Positions 26,644 through 36,114 of a stretch of 64,000 nucleotides of DNA are shown here, one piece after another (within the stretch, counting starts at the first letter, position 1; each line of letters opens with the position of its first letter). Origin of the DNA: Sporomusa sp. KB1 (GTDB lineage: Bacteria; Bacillota; Negativicutes; Sporomusales; Sporomusaceae). The translations under genes were made by a program, and so were the position numbers. A model generated the notes under the pieces. The model did no database searches and was not told the DNA's origin. It saw only the letters and a program-made list of their open reading frames with translations. The stretch covers positions 2,058,558-2,122,557 of the forward strand of contig NZ_VLKC01000002.1 in NCBI RefSeq assembly GCF_007830295.1, in the 5' to 3' direction.

Positions 26644-28251
26644 ATGATTATAGAAGAAGATATAACTTGGTTTCAGAATGCTCTTAACGATACAGGATAT
26701 CTCGATAGTAAGCTTGGCTACGGTAACGCAATTATGCCATATACAGATGTAAAAAAGTTAATGTCGATTCTTGGTAAACAGAAAATAGAACAATGGCTAG
26801 AACAGTTTGAGGAAGCGGATAAAAAGTATGCGGTCGAACTTTTTACAAATATAAAGTATTATGATAGTACTACTGTCATGAACAATTTACGTCTTGCTTA
26901 CTATGATTGGAAAACTAGAGTTAAGTATGATGGGCAGGATATTGTGTTTGTTGGCCTGGGGGGGCCGGGAAAGAGCGGACAACTTATTTCATATTTATTT
27001 AGAACTGCAAATGATATACCGCCAATGCATTTTTTAAGTTTCGAGAATCTTACGGAGAAAGTTATTCGCAAAAAAAAGTATATTGTTCTTCTAGATGATT
27101 TTATTGGCAGTGGCTCCCAAGTTTCAACGGCTTGGTTAGAACTTATAAATCGGGTTCCCGCGGACCAATTAAAAGGTAAGTTTTTCTTAATTGCTATAGC
27201 AGGGTCTTTTAAAGGTGTACGAACTATTGAACAAACGACAGGCATCATTCCAATTGTTGTTGAAAAACGTAAAAGTACTTTTTGGTTTGATGAAGATGAC
27301 AATGATAAGCCGATGGTACTTTTTTTTCAAAAATATGGATCTGGTCTATATACACCTAAGTCCAAAGATTGCTATCTAGGTTGGGAAAACTCATGTGAGA
27401 CGGTCGTTTTTTTCTATAATGTACCGAATAATACAGTTCCGATTATATGGTCAACGGGGAAATCAGCAACTTCAGGTAAGGATTGGATTCCACTTTTCAA
27501 TCGTGCCATTACTACGGGGAAAAAAATAAAGTTAGAATTGTTGTCGGTATTACTACAAAAATGGAAAAGCAGTCAATTATTCGCGGAAGATTATATGATC
27601 GTTTCGAAGATACTCGTAGAGACTAATATAAGTAAACGTATAGCAGAATATACCTGTGAATACTTATTTCAACTCTCGGAAATAGCCACGGCTTTTTATC
27701 AAACAAATAGTGGCGGGGGTGGGGGATTAGAAGTACACCCACTTGAAGTATTTCGCTTCTTGCTCCGAATCCGAGATGACTATATAAAGTATATTGCCGA
27801 TAAAACAATACAGAGTAAAGATTTTAACGACTTTACTATTCTATTCAACTGCTTTAAATTCGAAGGATATTCAGCTAAACAAGAATCAATTGTACAACCT
27901 ATTGTAAAAGAAGAGGTTTGCCGCACGCTTAGTTCTCATCCGAGGTGGATAGAAAAAGTTATCCCGCTAGTCAATTCGGAAAACGTATATATTGCTAACG
28001 GTGCTTTCCGTGTCCTTATGAGTTCTAGGGAACTACTGAAAACATATGTTGACGCAATAAAGAATCTATATTTATTGCGCAAGAATGGAACCCATAATGC
28101 GAGATTTTTCGTGGAACATGTGTTGGCTAGAGTTGATGGTAGGGAGCCAGATTTAGAAGAGATCGACCTAAGAAGTGTTCATATGCTAGTTAACTGTTAT
28201 GGTAGCATACGAATTATTCCTGTTTCAGATTTTAATCGCTTTGGAATCTAA
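26644..28251 (+). CDS. PRTase-CE domain protein (phosphoribosyltransferase-like conflict effector)
   Basis: A 535-residue soluble protein. Residues about 90-270 resemble the PRTase-CE type of phosphoribosyltransferase-like domain found in bacterial conflict systems: VGLGGPGKSGQLISYLFR, then the PRPP-loop-like KYIVLLDDFIGSGSQVSTAW. The remaining 260 residues are helical and may sense or inhibit. I start at ATG 26644, correctly spaced from GAGGAG (26630-26635). By family analogy it would act on nucleotides or nucleic acid in response to infection. It is alone, unless the relic at 26470-26637 was its partner. Confidence 0.75.
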   Translation: MIIEEDITWFQNALNDTGYLDSKLGYGNAIMPYTDVKKLMSILGKQKIEQWLEQFEEADKKYAVELFTNIKYYDSTTVMNNLRLAYYDWKTRVKYDGQDIVFVGLGGPGKSGQLISYLFRTANDIPPMHFLSFENLTEKVIRKKKYIVLLDDFIGSGSQVSTAWLELINRVPADQLKGKFFLIAIAGSFKGVRTIEQTTGIIPIVVEKRKSTFWFDEDDNDKPMVLFFQKYGSGLYTPKSKDCYLGWENSCETVVFFYNVPNNTVPIIWSTGKSATSGKDWIPLFNRAITTGKKIKLELLSVLLQKWKSSQLFAEDYMIVSKILVETNISKRIAEYTCEYLFQLSEIATAFYQTNSGGGGGLEVHPLEVFRFLLRIRDDYIKYIADKTIQSKDFNDFTILFNCFKFEGYSAKQESIVQPIVKEEVCRTLSSHPRWIEKVIPLVNSENVYIANGAFRVLMSSRELLKTYVDAIKNLYLLRKNGTHNARFFVEHVLARVDGREPDLEEIDLRSVHMLVNCYGSIRIIPVSDFNRFGI

Positions 28252-28430
28252 ATAAGAACATTTGGGTTTAAAGAGCAATAGCTCAATTCAGGGTTGAACC
28301 GATTCCCGTCGGTGTAGTGTACTCCTGCCGCAACGAGGGGATACCTTGGTTTTCTATCTTTACAACACTTTTCGTATTTATTACCACTACCGCAGGGACA
28401 GGGTGCTTTATCTCTTAGCGGTTTGCTCAT
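28248..28430 (-). CDS. SEC-C metal-binding motif small protein
   Basis: A 60-residue protein dominated by the SEC-C zinc motif: PCPCGSGNKYEKCCKD at residues 10-25, as at the end of SecA, where it contacts SecB or ribosomes. Stand-alone SEC-C proteins are common and poorly characterised. It is convergent with the PRTase-CE gene and the stops overlap by four bases. The tail (ELSYCSLNPNVLI) may come from read-through into other sequence. Confidence 0.75.
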   Translation of the reverse strand: MSKPLRDKAPCPCGSGNKYEKCCKDRKPRYPLVAAGVHYTDGNRFNPELSYCSLNPNVLI

Positions 28431-28565
28431 TGCATCACGTCTAGAGTGCGTATTTTATTGCTATCTTCAATCATTTAGAAAGGATCCCTCCTGTCCTGTC
28501 TAGTGCATGTTGCGTAAATAGTAGTAGACAGACTGATTTTCTGAAGTAGTGAGGGGATGGTGTGT

Positions 28566-28700
28566 TTTTTGCAGGGCAATGAGGGCAGACCTCATTGCCC
28601 TTTCCTGCACCATTACCAATGATACGGAGAACCGTATCATTGGTAATGGTGCAGAATGTCCTCAAGTATTGAATTTTCAGGGCTTGAGGGCTTCTTTTTT
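28566..28700. repeat. Complete copy of the composite palindromic repeat
   Basis: Three parts in order. AGGGCAATGAGG and its complement form a hairpin at about 28573-28601. A perfect palindrome with 23-base arms and an AGAA loop runs from 28605 to 28654 and contains CCGTATCATTGGTAATGG. A looser hairpin CCTCAAG / CTTGAGG with a T-run (28663-28699) follows. Further fragments of the first part (GCCCTCATTGCCCTGC) occur at 28731 and 28791. This is the fullest copy of the family seen at 10212, 14286 and 38018. Confidence 0.8.
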
Positions 28701-28928
28701 TGTGCGTTTTAAGAGTGAAGAAGAAAAGTGCCCTCATTGCCCTGCGATATGAGAGGGAAACTGCGTTTGCACTTACTTTACCTGCAAAGATACTGCCCTC
28801 ATTGTCCTCAAAGGATTGGAATTGCATTCTTGCTAATCTGTAGGTTAAGGATGGATCGGCTACAATTAACTAGACAGATTTTATAAGGTCATGTAAAAGA
28901 TAATAGTAATACAGAAAGGAAGATTTAC

Positions 28929-29085
28929 ATGACAGAAAAACGGCCTAAAAGAAAATTTACCGACCAATTTAAGCAACAGATGGTGCAACATGTTCGCAAT
29001 GGCCGGGCTGTACGGATCAAGCCGGACCCTAACTTCTATCTGCGGCCTGCTTGCGTCAGTGGCAAGGACACGATTCAATGTTTGA
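28929..29085 (+). pseudogene. IS3-family transposase OrfA fragment
   Basis: MTEKRPKRKFTDQFKQQMVQ is a typical start of IS3-family OrfA proteins, an HTH protein that binds the element ends. Similarity ends after about 30 residues with a frame change, and OrfB is missing. A ribosome site (AAAGGAAGA) remains. Confidence 0.8.
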
Positions 29086-29243
29086 AAGCTACACCATTAC
29101 GATTGCGTCTCAACTTCGTAGTTATAGCAATATCAAACGGTCGAGGCGCTACTTTTTTAAAAATTCCATTTTTCTGATCATGTCCGAAAATGGCTAGTAT
29201 TTATATTGTCCCTTGCTATAATAAAGTCAAAGGAGAGTGAGAA

Positions 29244-30767
29244 ATGACACAATCGAAGACCTTGGACTTGCTTTTGGATAACAAAGCCTGTTATGCTGCG
29301 ATGCAGGCTCATGATGTTCGCTTTGACGGTCGCTTTTTTTGCGGGGTTTCTTCAACGGGTATTTATTGCCGCCCTGTCTGCCGGGTTAAAGTACCCAAAG
29401 AAGAAAACTGTACTTTTTTCACCAGCGCAGCGGCGGCTGAGGCAGCTGGGTATCGCCCATGCCTGAGATGCCGACCTGAGCTAGCTCCTGGTCTGGCTCC
29501 TGTGGATTCGGTGACTAGGCTGGCGCGCAGCGCTGCCATGATCATCATGGAAGATTGCATGACAACCCGAAAGGTTGCCGAGTTGGCAATTATACTGGGG
29601 ATCACGGATAGACACCTTCGTCGTGTGTTTTTCGCCGAATATGGCGTTACCCCAACTCAATATCTCCAAACTCATAGACTATTACTGGCAAAGAGCCTGC
29701 TTACCGATACACAAATCACAGTGACTGACGTAGCGATGACTGCTGGCTTCGGTAGTATCCGCCGTTTTAACGACCTTTTCAAAAAACACTATCATCTCAC
29801 CCCGAATAAACTTCGAAACAAAAGTCGAAACAGGATGGAAAGTGACGACGAAATTACCCTATCAATTGGTTATCGTCCGCCGTACGCTTGGAATAATATA
29901 ATTTCCTTTCTCGCTAGTCGTGCTATTTCTGGAGTTGAAAGCGTAATTGGTGATACTTATCGTCGCACGGTAGTTATAAAAAAAGGGGAAACGAATTATT
30001 ACGGCTGGATATCAGTAGCAAATCAGCCCAAGAAAAATGCCTTGTCACTGACACTGTCAGTGACATTGTTGCCGGTCTTGTCCCAAGTGTTGGCACGAAT
30101 CAAATATTTATTTGACGTTAACTGCTGTCCTGACAAAGTATACGAAAAACTTGTGACGATGAACGAGTTGGCGTCTGATATCTGCATACCGGGAATAAGA
30201 GTGCCAGGTTGCTTTGATCCTTTTGAAATGGCAGTGCGGGCTGTTTTAGGGCAACAAGTGACCGTTAAAGCAGCGAGTACCTTGACCGCGCGGCTGGTCA
30301 ACGCTGTTGGAAGGAAAATAAGTACTCCATACCAAGAACTGACCCGTTCTTTTCCCCAACCTAACGAAATCTGTGCACTTGAAGGCCCTATCGAAAATCA
30401 ACTGGGACCACTTGGTATAACTGGAGCCAGAGCTCGATCCATTTTGGCTTTGGCAACAGCCTTAATGACCGGTTCTATCACTCTTTCTTATAGCGCGGAC
30501 CCAAGTTTGGAAATGGAAAAGCTTCTAAAACTCCCGGGATTTGGACCCTGGACGGTTCAATATATCGCTATGCGGGCGCTTGGCTGGCCTGACGCTTTTC
30601 CCCATACTGACTACGGGGTCAAAAAAGCGCTCTTGGATCGGCCCCCGCAGGATATACTGACGCTGTCGCAGGCCTGGAGCCCGTGGCGTTCGTATGCCAC
30701 CATCTTGTTATGGAATTTTCTTCCTCGCATGCTTAATGAACAGAAAGAGCGTTGTTGTGCTGACTGA
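29244..30767 (+). CDS. Ada-AlkA fusion: AraC-type adaptive-response regulator with 3-methyladenine DNA glycosylase
   Basis: A 507-residue DNA-repair protein. Residues 1-80 are the Ada zinc domain with the four cysteines CRPVC and CLRC that repair methylphosphotriesters and act as the switch. Residues 85-190 are an AraC-type double HTH (TTRKVAELAIILGITDRHLRRVF ... TDVAMTAGFGSIRRFNDLFKKHY). Residues about 200-500 are an AlkA/HhH-GPD glycosylase, with LPGFGPWTVQYIAMRALGWPDAFPHTD, the last Asp being catalytic. It removes alkylated purines and activates the regulon. ATG follows AAAGGAGAG. The ogt gene is about 100 bases downstream, so the two form a repair unit. Confidence 0.95.
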   Translation: MTQSKTLDLLLDNKACYAAMQAHDVRFDGRFFCGVSSTGIYCRPVCRVKVPKEENCTFFTSAAAAEAAGYRPCLRCRPELAPGLAPVDSVTRLARSAAMIIMEDCMTTRKVAELAIILGITDRHLRRVFFAEYGVTPTQYLQTHRLLLAKSLLTDTQITVTDVAMTAGFGSIRRFNDLFKKHYHLTPNKLRNKSRNRMESDDEITLSIGYRPPYAWNNIISFLASRAISGVESVIGDTYRRTVVIKKGETNYYGWISVANQPKKNALSLTLSVTLLPVLSQVLARIKYLFDVNCCPDKVYEKLVTMNELASDICIPGIRVPGCFDPFEMAVRAVLGQQVTVKAASTLTARLVNAVGRKISTPYQELTRSFPQPNEICALEGPIENQLGPLGITGARARSILALATALMTGSITLSYSADPSLEMEKLLKLPGFGPWTVQYIAMRALGWPDAFPHTDYGVKKALLDRPPQDILTLSQAWSPWRSYATILLWNFLPRMLNEQKERCCAD

Positions 30768-30872
30768 ATTATACATGCACAATCAATACAACGTTGGGCA
30801 CTTGGCGGAAGTGCAGCGCCCTTGGCATAGTTACGCAACATTCAATTTATGGAACAGTATAAGGAGGAAATT

Positions 30873-31412
30873 ATGTTTTATTCAACATATTATACTTCGC
30901 CCTTTGGTTTGCTTATGTTAGGCAGCGATGGTGATAACCTTATCGGTGTGTGGCTCGAAGGGCAAAAATACTTCGGCGCTACAGTGGATGAAGATATGGC
31001 TGAAAAAGATGATTTGCCAGTATTCGCTGCTACGAAAAAATGGTTGGACAAGTATTTTGCTGGTCAAAAACCCGCCATTTCTGATTTGCCTTTAGCCCCT
31101 ATTGGTGGAGCATTTCGCAAGGTGGTATGGGACATCTTATGTGAAATTCCATATGGTGAATATATCACATATGGCGACATTGCAAAGGCTGTGGCTGTGC
31201 AAATGGGAAAAGTAAGCATGTCCAGCCAAGCAGTCGGCGGAGCAGTAGGCCATAATCCCATCTCTATTATTATTCCTTGCCATCGGGTTGTAGGAGCAAA
31301 TGGAAGTTTGACAGGTTATGCTGGAGGCATCAGTACAAAAATCAAGTTACTTGAACACGAAGGTGTAGATATGTCTCGGTTATTTGTACCTACCAAGGGA
31401 ACAGCACTTTAA
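30873..31412 (+). CDS. ogt: Methylated-DNA--protein-cysteine methyltransferase
   Basis: A 179-residue suicide enzyme that removes O6-methylguanine and O4-methylthymine. The acceptor motif IIPCHRVVGANGSLTGYAGG is at residues about 138-155 with the Cys of PCHRV. The winged-helix DNA-binding part (RKVVWDILCEIPYGEYITYGDIA) precedes it. The start is ATG 30873 with AAGGAGG at 30861-30867. Probably induced together with the Ada-AlkA gene. Confidence 0.95.
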   Translation: MFYSTYYTSPFGLLMLGSDGDNLIGVWLEGQKYFGATVDEDMAEKDDLPVFAATKKWLDKYFAGQKPAISDLPLAPIGGAFRKVVWDILCEIPYGEYITYGDIAKAVAVQMGKVSMSSQAVGGAVGHNPISIIIPCHRVVGANGSLTGYAGGISTKIKLLEHEGVDMSRLFVPTKGTAL

Positions 31413-31480
31413 GAAAGAATCAAAGGGACGGTTCTATTGATGCGAAAAACTAAGGTGTGTTATTGGAGTAGGTCGAGAGA

Positions 31481-31612
31481 ATTAATATTATCTTGTATGC
31501 AAGGCCAGGAAAAGAAGCCTTTTATAGTAAAATCGGGTACTGTAAAATGCTTACAGGAATGGCGAGGTTTAATAACGAAGGCATAATGCGTGAAAAAGGT
31601 TTTATTGAATGA
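31481..31612 (+). pseudogene. C-terminal fragment of a GNAT acetyltransferase
   Basis: The 43-residue frame INIILYARPGKEAFYSKIGY ... MARFNNEGIM resembles the end of GNAT-family enzymes (LYARPGKEPFYKKLGF...M..F). No start or acetyl-CoA motif remains. Upstream at 31424-31440 is a GGGACGGTTCTATTG repeat fragment. Confidence 0.6.
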
Positions 31613-31727
31613 CTTGTGATGGAAAATGGTTTTGCAGCCTGTAATATCGACAAAATTATACTTCTGAGAGACGACAAAATTGCTATACTATCTAAGTCAT
31701 GATGTAAAAAAGCACTAAATAATAATA

Positions 31728-31768
31728 AAAAGTCCGAAGCCGGTTGATGAGGCTTCGGACTTTTTATT
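31728..31768. terminator. Rho-independent terminator
   Basis: AAAAAGTCCGAAGCC pairs with GGCTTCGGACTTTTT around GGTTGATGA; symmetrical, so it could work on both strands. Confidence 0.9.
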
Positions 31769-31818
31769 CATTGATGGATATTGGTAATAGTGCTGTTGAC
31801 AAAAATTAAAATTGGATG

Positions 31819-31867
31819 ATATAGTATATTAACAATACTTTTAATAAGTATTGTTAATATACTATAT
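31819..31867. promoter_or_regulatory. Large perfect palindrome upstream of the ROK regulator
   Basis: Two 22-base perfect arms (31819-31840 and 31846-31867, AT-rich, containing AGTATATTAACAATACTT) flank a five-base spacer. It ends 20 bases before the regulator start and covers the probable promoter (TTGACA at 31796-31801 just upstream, TATAGT at 31819-31825). It fits an autoregulatory operator. Confidence 0.75.
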
Positions 31868-31887
31868 AAAATGTGGAGGGGTACGAC

Positions 31888-32919
31888 ATGCTTCCCATAG
31901 TAAATAACACAATGAGAGTAAAGCAGGTCAATGTTGAACTTGTTAAAACTGCTTTGAAGGCTTTGAAATTTGGGACTAAATCAACGATAGCCAATGCCAC
32001 AGGGTTAAGTGTAGCAACCTGCGGCAACATTCTAAATGAGTTATTAGAACGCGGCGAGGTTATAGAAACTGATTTAGAGCAGTCTAGCGGCGGTCGTCCG
32101 GCACGACGTTTTATGTATAACGCAAATTATTCTTACATTGCTTGTATCTATGTGAGTAATGAAGGAGGAATCTATAGAACAGTTTATGCTGTTGCCAATT
32201 TAACCGGTGAGATTATTGCGAAAAATTCGTCGGAAGTAGAACTCATTAACTATGAAGCTATAGATAACCTACTTGAGGATCTGACTGGCAAATACGAAAA
32301 TATCAAGGCTGTTGGCATTGGTATACCAGGGATTGTGCATAAAGGCCTAATTGGTGCCGGTGATATTGAAGAGTTGGTAAATATTCCATTGGCTGCCCGG
32401 TTAAAAGCTAAATATAACCTGCACATTACAGTTGAGAATGATGTGAACTTAACCGCCTATGGTTTCTACCAAAAACAACATTATGAGGAAGATAAAACGG
32501 TTGCGGTTGTCATGTTTCCAGAGGGTAACTGTTCAGGTGCAGGGATCATTGTCGACGGGCGTATTATCAGGGGCAATACAAACTTTGCGGGCGAAGTGTC
32601 CTATTTGCCCTTGGATTATTCACGGGAAGAGCAAATCAAGCAAACCAAAAATCCGGATGTTTTCTTCCTCTTAATGGTGAAAACAATTGCATCTATCATC
32701 GCCGTTATTAATCCGGCAATCATCGTAGTAACAGGAGGCTTAATCCGGTTAGATATGATGGCGGGCATTACCAATTCCTGCGAAGTAATCATACCCCAGG
32801 AACATATGCCACAGATCATTATTAAAGAAAATATGCAGGAAGATTATATCAATGGCTTGATTTCGATTACTTTAGAAAGTATGGCTTGTGATGTTCAATT
32901 GATAGAAAAAAGGCTGTAA
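31888..32919 (+). CDS. ROK-family transcriptional regulator
   Basis: A 343-residue regulator. Residues 1-70 form the winged HTH (NVELVKTALKALKFGTKSTIANATGLSVATCGNILNELL). The rest is a sugar-kinase-like ROK domain (IKAVGIGIPGIVHKG, VENDVNLTAYG, GAGIIVDGRIIRGNTNFAGEVSYLPL). The kinase Asp position appears as N in VENDVN as usual, but the ROK zinc cysteines (CxCGxxGC) are absent, so it is a regulator rather than a kinase. ATG 31888 follows GGAGGGG. The divergent operator suggests autoregulation. The MFS gene next to it is the likely target. Confidence 0.88.
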   Translation: MLPIVNNTMRVKQVNVELVKTALKALKFGTKSTIANATGLSVATCGNILNELLERGEVIETDLEQSSGGRPARRFMYNANYSYIACIYVSNEGGIYRTVYAVANLTGEIIAKNSSEVELINYEAIDNLLEDLTGKYENIKAVGIGIPGIVHKGLIGAGDIEELVNIPLAARLKAKYNLHITVENDVNLTAYGFYQKQHYEEDKTVAVVMFPEGNCSGAGIIVDGRIIRGNTNFAGEVSYLPLDYSREEQIKQTKNPDVFFLLMVKTIASIIAVINPAIIVVTGGLIRLDMMAGITNSCEVIIPQEHMPQIIIKENMQEDYINGLISITLESMACDVQLIEKRL

Positions 32920-32978
32920 AATATTCTAATAAAATGAGGGTTAGGTGTTTTAATTCATATGATGGGTAGGCGGTTTAC

Positions 32979-34178
32979 ATGAATAAAGTGAGTGAGAACA
33001 AAAGTAGATTTGAATTGCCATTAGATGAATGTCCGGCATCTAAGCATCCAGTACCAGGGCTTTGGGAACAAATTTCCACAAGGGTAGCTTTTTTTATTGG
33101 CGGATTTGCGATTTCAGCATGGGCTCCTCTGGTTCCCTACGCAAAAGAGCGCCTTGGGGTCGATGAGGCTGCTTTAGGTCTTCTTTTACTGTGCCTGGGG
33201 GCCGGAGCGATTAGTACCATGCCTTTTGCCGGTACGATGGCAGCGCGTTTTGGATGCCGCCGGATGATTTGGTTTGCCAGTTTGTTCATATGTATTTCTT
33301 TCCCCTTTCTTGCTACGACAGCAAGCCTTCCCGTAGCCGTGATTGCCTTGCTGATTTTTGGTGCCGCAGTTGGTATGGTCGATGTAGTGATTAATATCCA
33401 GGCCGTGATTGTCGAGAAAGCTAGTGGCCGAGCCATGATGTCTGGATTTCATGGGCTGTGGAGTCTTGGCGGTTTCATTGGGGCAGGCAGTATGAGTGGC
33501 CTTCTTGGAACAGGCGCATCACCACTAGTGGCAGTGTTATGTGTCATAGTGACAATTGTAGGACTTTTGTTGATTTTTGGAAGATACTTGCTGCCCTACG
33601 GGAGTGATGAAGAACATGGATCATTGTTTATTCTTCCTAAGGGAATTGTCCTTTTCATCGGATTTTTATGTTTCATAGTCTATCTGGCAGAAGGATCCAT
33701 GTTGGACTGGAGCGCCGTATTTTTAACTTCGCTGCGTGGGGTTGATTTTTCTTACGCAGGACTCGGTTATTCATTATTTTCAGTTGCGATGATGATGGGC
33801 AGGCTAAATGGTGATCATATTGTTTTTAAATTTGGCGGCAAGAAGATTGTTCTTTTTGGAGGAATCTGCGCGGCGGCAGGGGTTGCTATTGCCATATTCA
33901 TTCCTAACTGGGCTGTATCCTTCATTGGCTTTGGGCTGGTCGGGTTGGGTGCTTCTAATATTGTGCCGGTACTGTATTCCGCATTGGGGCGTCAGAAAGT
34001 CATGCCGACAAATCTGGCAGTATCGGCTGTCAGTACGCTTGGCTATTCTGGCATTTTAGCAGGACCTGCACTTATCGGTTTTATTGCCCATACACTGAGT
34101 CTTTCCTTTGCCTTTTTTGTTGTAGCTGTAATGCTGCTGGTTGTGGCAGTCAGTTCTCGTGTTGCAGCTGAAGTATAA
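32979..34178 (+). CDS. MFS transporter, YbjJ-like
   Basis: A 399-residue membrane carrier with twelve hydrophobic segments. The first segment (RVAFFIGGFAISAWAPLVPYAKERLGVDEAALG) is typical of the YbjJ/FucP-like branch, which frequently sits beside ROK or sugar regulators. A weak RBS (GGCGGTTTAC) precedes ATG 32979. Sixty bases separate it from the ROK gene, so they form an operon. Substrate unknown, probably a sugar or its derivative. Confidence 0.85.
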   Translation: MNKVSENKSRFELPLDECPASKHPVPGLWEQISTRVAFFIGGFAISAWAPLVPYAKERLGVDEAALGLLLLCLGAGAISTMPFAGTMAARFGCRRMIWFASLFICISFPFLATTASLPVAVIALLIFGAAVGMVDVVINIQAVIVEKASGRAMMSGFHGLWSLGGFIGAGSMSGLLGTGASPLVAVLCVIVTIVGLLLIFGRYLLPYGSDEEHGSLFILPKGIVLFIGFLCFIVYLAEGSMLDWSAVFLTSLRGVDFSYAGLGYSLFSVAMMMGRLNGDHIVFKFGGKKIVLFGGICAAAGVAIAIFIPNWAVSFIGFGLVGLGASNIVPVLYSALGRQKVMPTNLAVSAVSTLGYSGILAGPALIGFIAHTLSLSFAFFVVAVMLLVVAVSSRVAAEV

Positions 34179-34392
34179 ATGACTGTAAAGTATTGTAATT
34201 TGAAAATGGTGAGTATTAACGGAATTTTTTAATTGCTGGATGAAGGAGGAGCAATGGGGCATATCAATGATACGCAGAACAGTCCTGTATCTGCTTATCT
34301 CTTGCGGCTATAAGTTATCCAAAAAACTACATATTGGCAGGAATTTCACCGCCTGTGCGGAATAAGTAAAAAAAACCAAAGGAGAAAGTAAT

Positions 34393-36114
34393 TTGGCAAA
34401 CAATGCACCAATCAAGCCTGTCAATCTTGTTTACGGTGTCGATGATCGGCCACCGGTTCTTATCACCCTGATACTTGCACTTCAACACATTATGCAGATG
34501 TCCGCCTCACTGATTTTTCCCGTGCTGGTGGTAAAGGCAGCAAACGGCTCGCAGGCGGAAATGCAGAGCCTGGTAAGCTTATCAATGATCGCCGGCGGCG
34601 TGGGAACCATCCTGCAAGCTTTGAAGAAAGGCCCTGTGGGATCCGGTTATCTTGCTCCCGAAGGCGGTAGCGAGCCATTTCTGCCTGCGGCAATATTGGC
34701 GTTAAAAACGGGAGGCTATCCCCTGCTGTTCGGGATGACCATCGTCGCCGGCTTATTTGAAGCCCTGTTGTCACGAATAATGCACCGGCTACGGACGGTG
34801 TTCCCACCAGAGGTGGCCGGTGTTGTCGTATTTATGGTCGGAGTCGCTATTATCCCTATTGATGTCACCCTGTTTTTTGGTGCCGACACTGCGTCTTCCA
34901 CCATGGATCCCTCTAGCCTCATTGTCGCTGTCATCACCTTCGCGGCGATGGTGGGAACAAGCATCTGGGGTAAAGGGAGCTTGCGGCAGTATTGTATGCT
35001 TATCGGTATCATCATCGGCTATTTTTGTTCCTACATATTTGGTCTGTTTACGCCTGCTGATTTTGAGCAACTAAGCAGCGCCGCCATAATAGCGTTGCCT
35101 TATATGGGACATATTGGCTGGTCTTTTGATATGGCATTACTTGTCCCGTTTCTGATTGCCGGACTCTGTGCAGCGCTTAAGTGCGTGGGCGATATCACCA
35201 CCTGTCAGAAAATAAATGATGCCGAATGGAAGCGGCCGGATATGAATACAATTAGTGGGGGCATGCTGGCAGAAGCAACAAAAACAGTGTTCGGCGGCTT
35301 AATTGGCGGCATGGCACACACTACTTGTTCGTCCAACATCGGACTTTCTTTGGCCACCGGGGCCACCAGCCGTGTGATTGCCTATGTTGCCGGCGGAATT
35401 TACATTTTGCTGGCATTTCTTCCCCAATTGTCGGTAGTGTTTTCGATTATGCCCAAACCTGTCATGGGGGCAACTGGGATATTTTGCGTGACCTTCATGC
35501 TGTTGTCAGGAATTCAGATTTTTACATCCCGTATGATCGATACCCGAAAAACAATTCTTATCGGTTCCGCCGTTATCTTCGGGATGAGCGTGGACATGCT
35601 GCCGGGATTCTACAGCAATGTTCACCCGATCCTACAGCCTGTGGTTAATTCTTCGCTAACATTAGCAACAGTAACCGTTCTCCTCCTGAATCTGATTTTC
35701 CGCCTCGGCATAGCCAAGCAGGAAAAGATTGAAATCCTGCCAGGGGAAGATAATTATAAAAAGATAGTCGATTTTATGGAGATTCAAGGTGGATTATGGG
35801 GTGCCCGCAGGGATGTTGTCTACCGCGCGGCTTCAGCCATGAATGAATTTATGGAATCTGTGGTAACGCTGGAACTAACTGCTGAAAAAGTACTAATGGA
35901 GGTCAGTTTTGACGAATTCAACCTGGACGTAAATATCCATTACCAGGGAGTACTAATGGAATTTCCCGCTTCGCGCCCGACTGAGGAAGAATTACTGCAT
36001 GACGAAAAGGCCTTCATCAAGCTTTCCGGTTTTTTGATGCGTAATTATGCCGACCGGATTAAAACCGATATCAATAAAGGCACTTGCCATATCCATTTCC
36101 ACTTTGATCACTAG
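34393..36114 (+). CDS. NCS2 nucleobase:cation symporter (uracil/xanthine permease) with C-terminal extension
   Basis: A 573-residue protein. Residues 1-450 are the fourteen-helix NCS2 permease (LALQHIMQMSASLIFPVLVV; GGSEPFLPAAI; GLIGGMAHTTCSSNIGLSLATGATSR). The last 110 residues form an added soluble domain (DFMEIQGGLWGARRDVVYRAASAMNEFMESV ...), whose MNEFMES helix recalls the N-box of histidine-kinase-type ATPases; no full ATP site is seen. Family members are usually 420-460 residues. TTG start after AAAGGAGAA. It sits alone; the remnant of a second permease is at 39530-39836. Confidence 0.88.
   Translation: MANNAPIKPVNLVYGVDDRPPVLITLILALQHIMQMSASLIFPVLVVKAANGSQAEMQSLVSLSMIAGGVGTILQALKKGPVGSGYLAPEGGSEPFLPAAILALKTGGYPLLFGMTIVAGLFEALLSRIMHRLRTVFPPEVAGVVVFMVGVAIIPIDVTLFFGADTASSTMDPSSLIVAVITFAAMVGTSIWGKGSLRQYCMLIGIIIGYFCSYIFGLFTPADFEQLSSAAIIALPYMGHIGWSFDMALLVPFLIAGLCAALKCVGDITTCQKINDAEWKRPDMNTISGGMLAEATKTVFGGLIGGMAHTTCSSNIGLSLATGATSRVIAYVAGGIYILLAFLPQLSVVFSIMPKPVMGATGIFCVTFMLLSGIQIFTSRMIDTRKTILIGSAVIFGMSVDMLPGFYSNVHPILQPVVNSSLTLATVTVLLLNLIFRLGIAKQEKIEILPGEDNYKKIVDFMEIQGGLWGARRDVVYRAASAMNEFMESVVTLELTAEKVLMEVSFDEFNLDVNIHYQGVLMEFPASRPTEEELLHDEKAFIKLSGFLMRNYADRIKTDINKGTCHIHFHFDH

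Noticed and set aside
34179..34392. Purine riboswitch before the nucleobase permease
   Set aside because: The gap lacks the conserved TATA...GGTCTGAG...ACCG core of purine aptamers.
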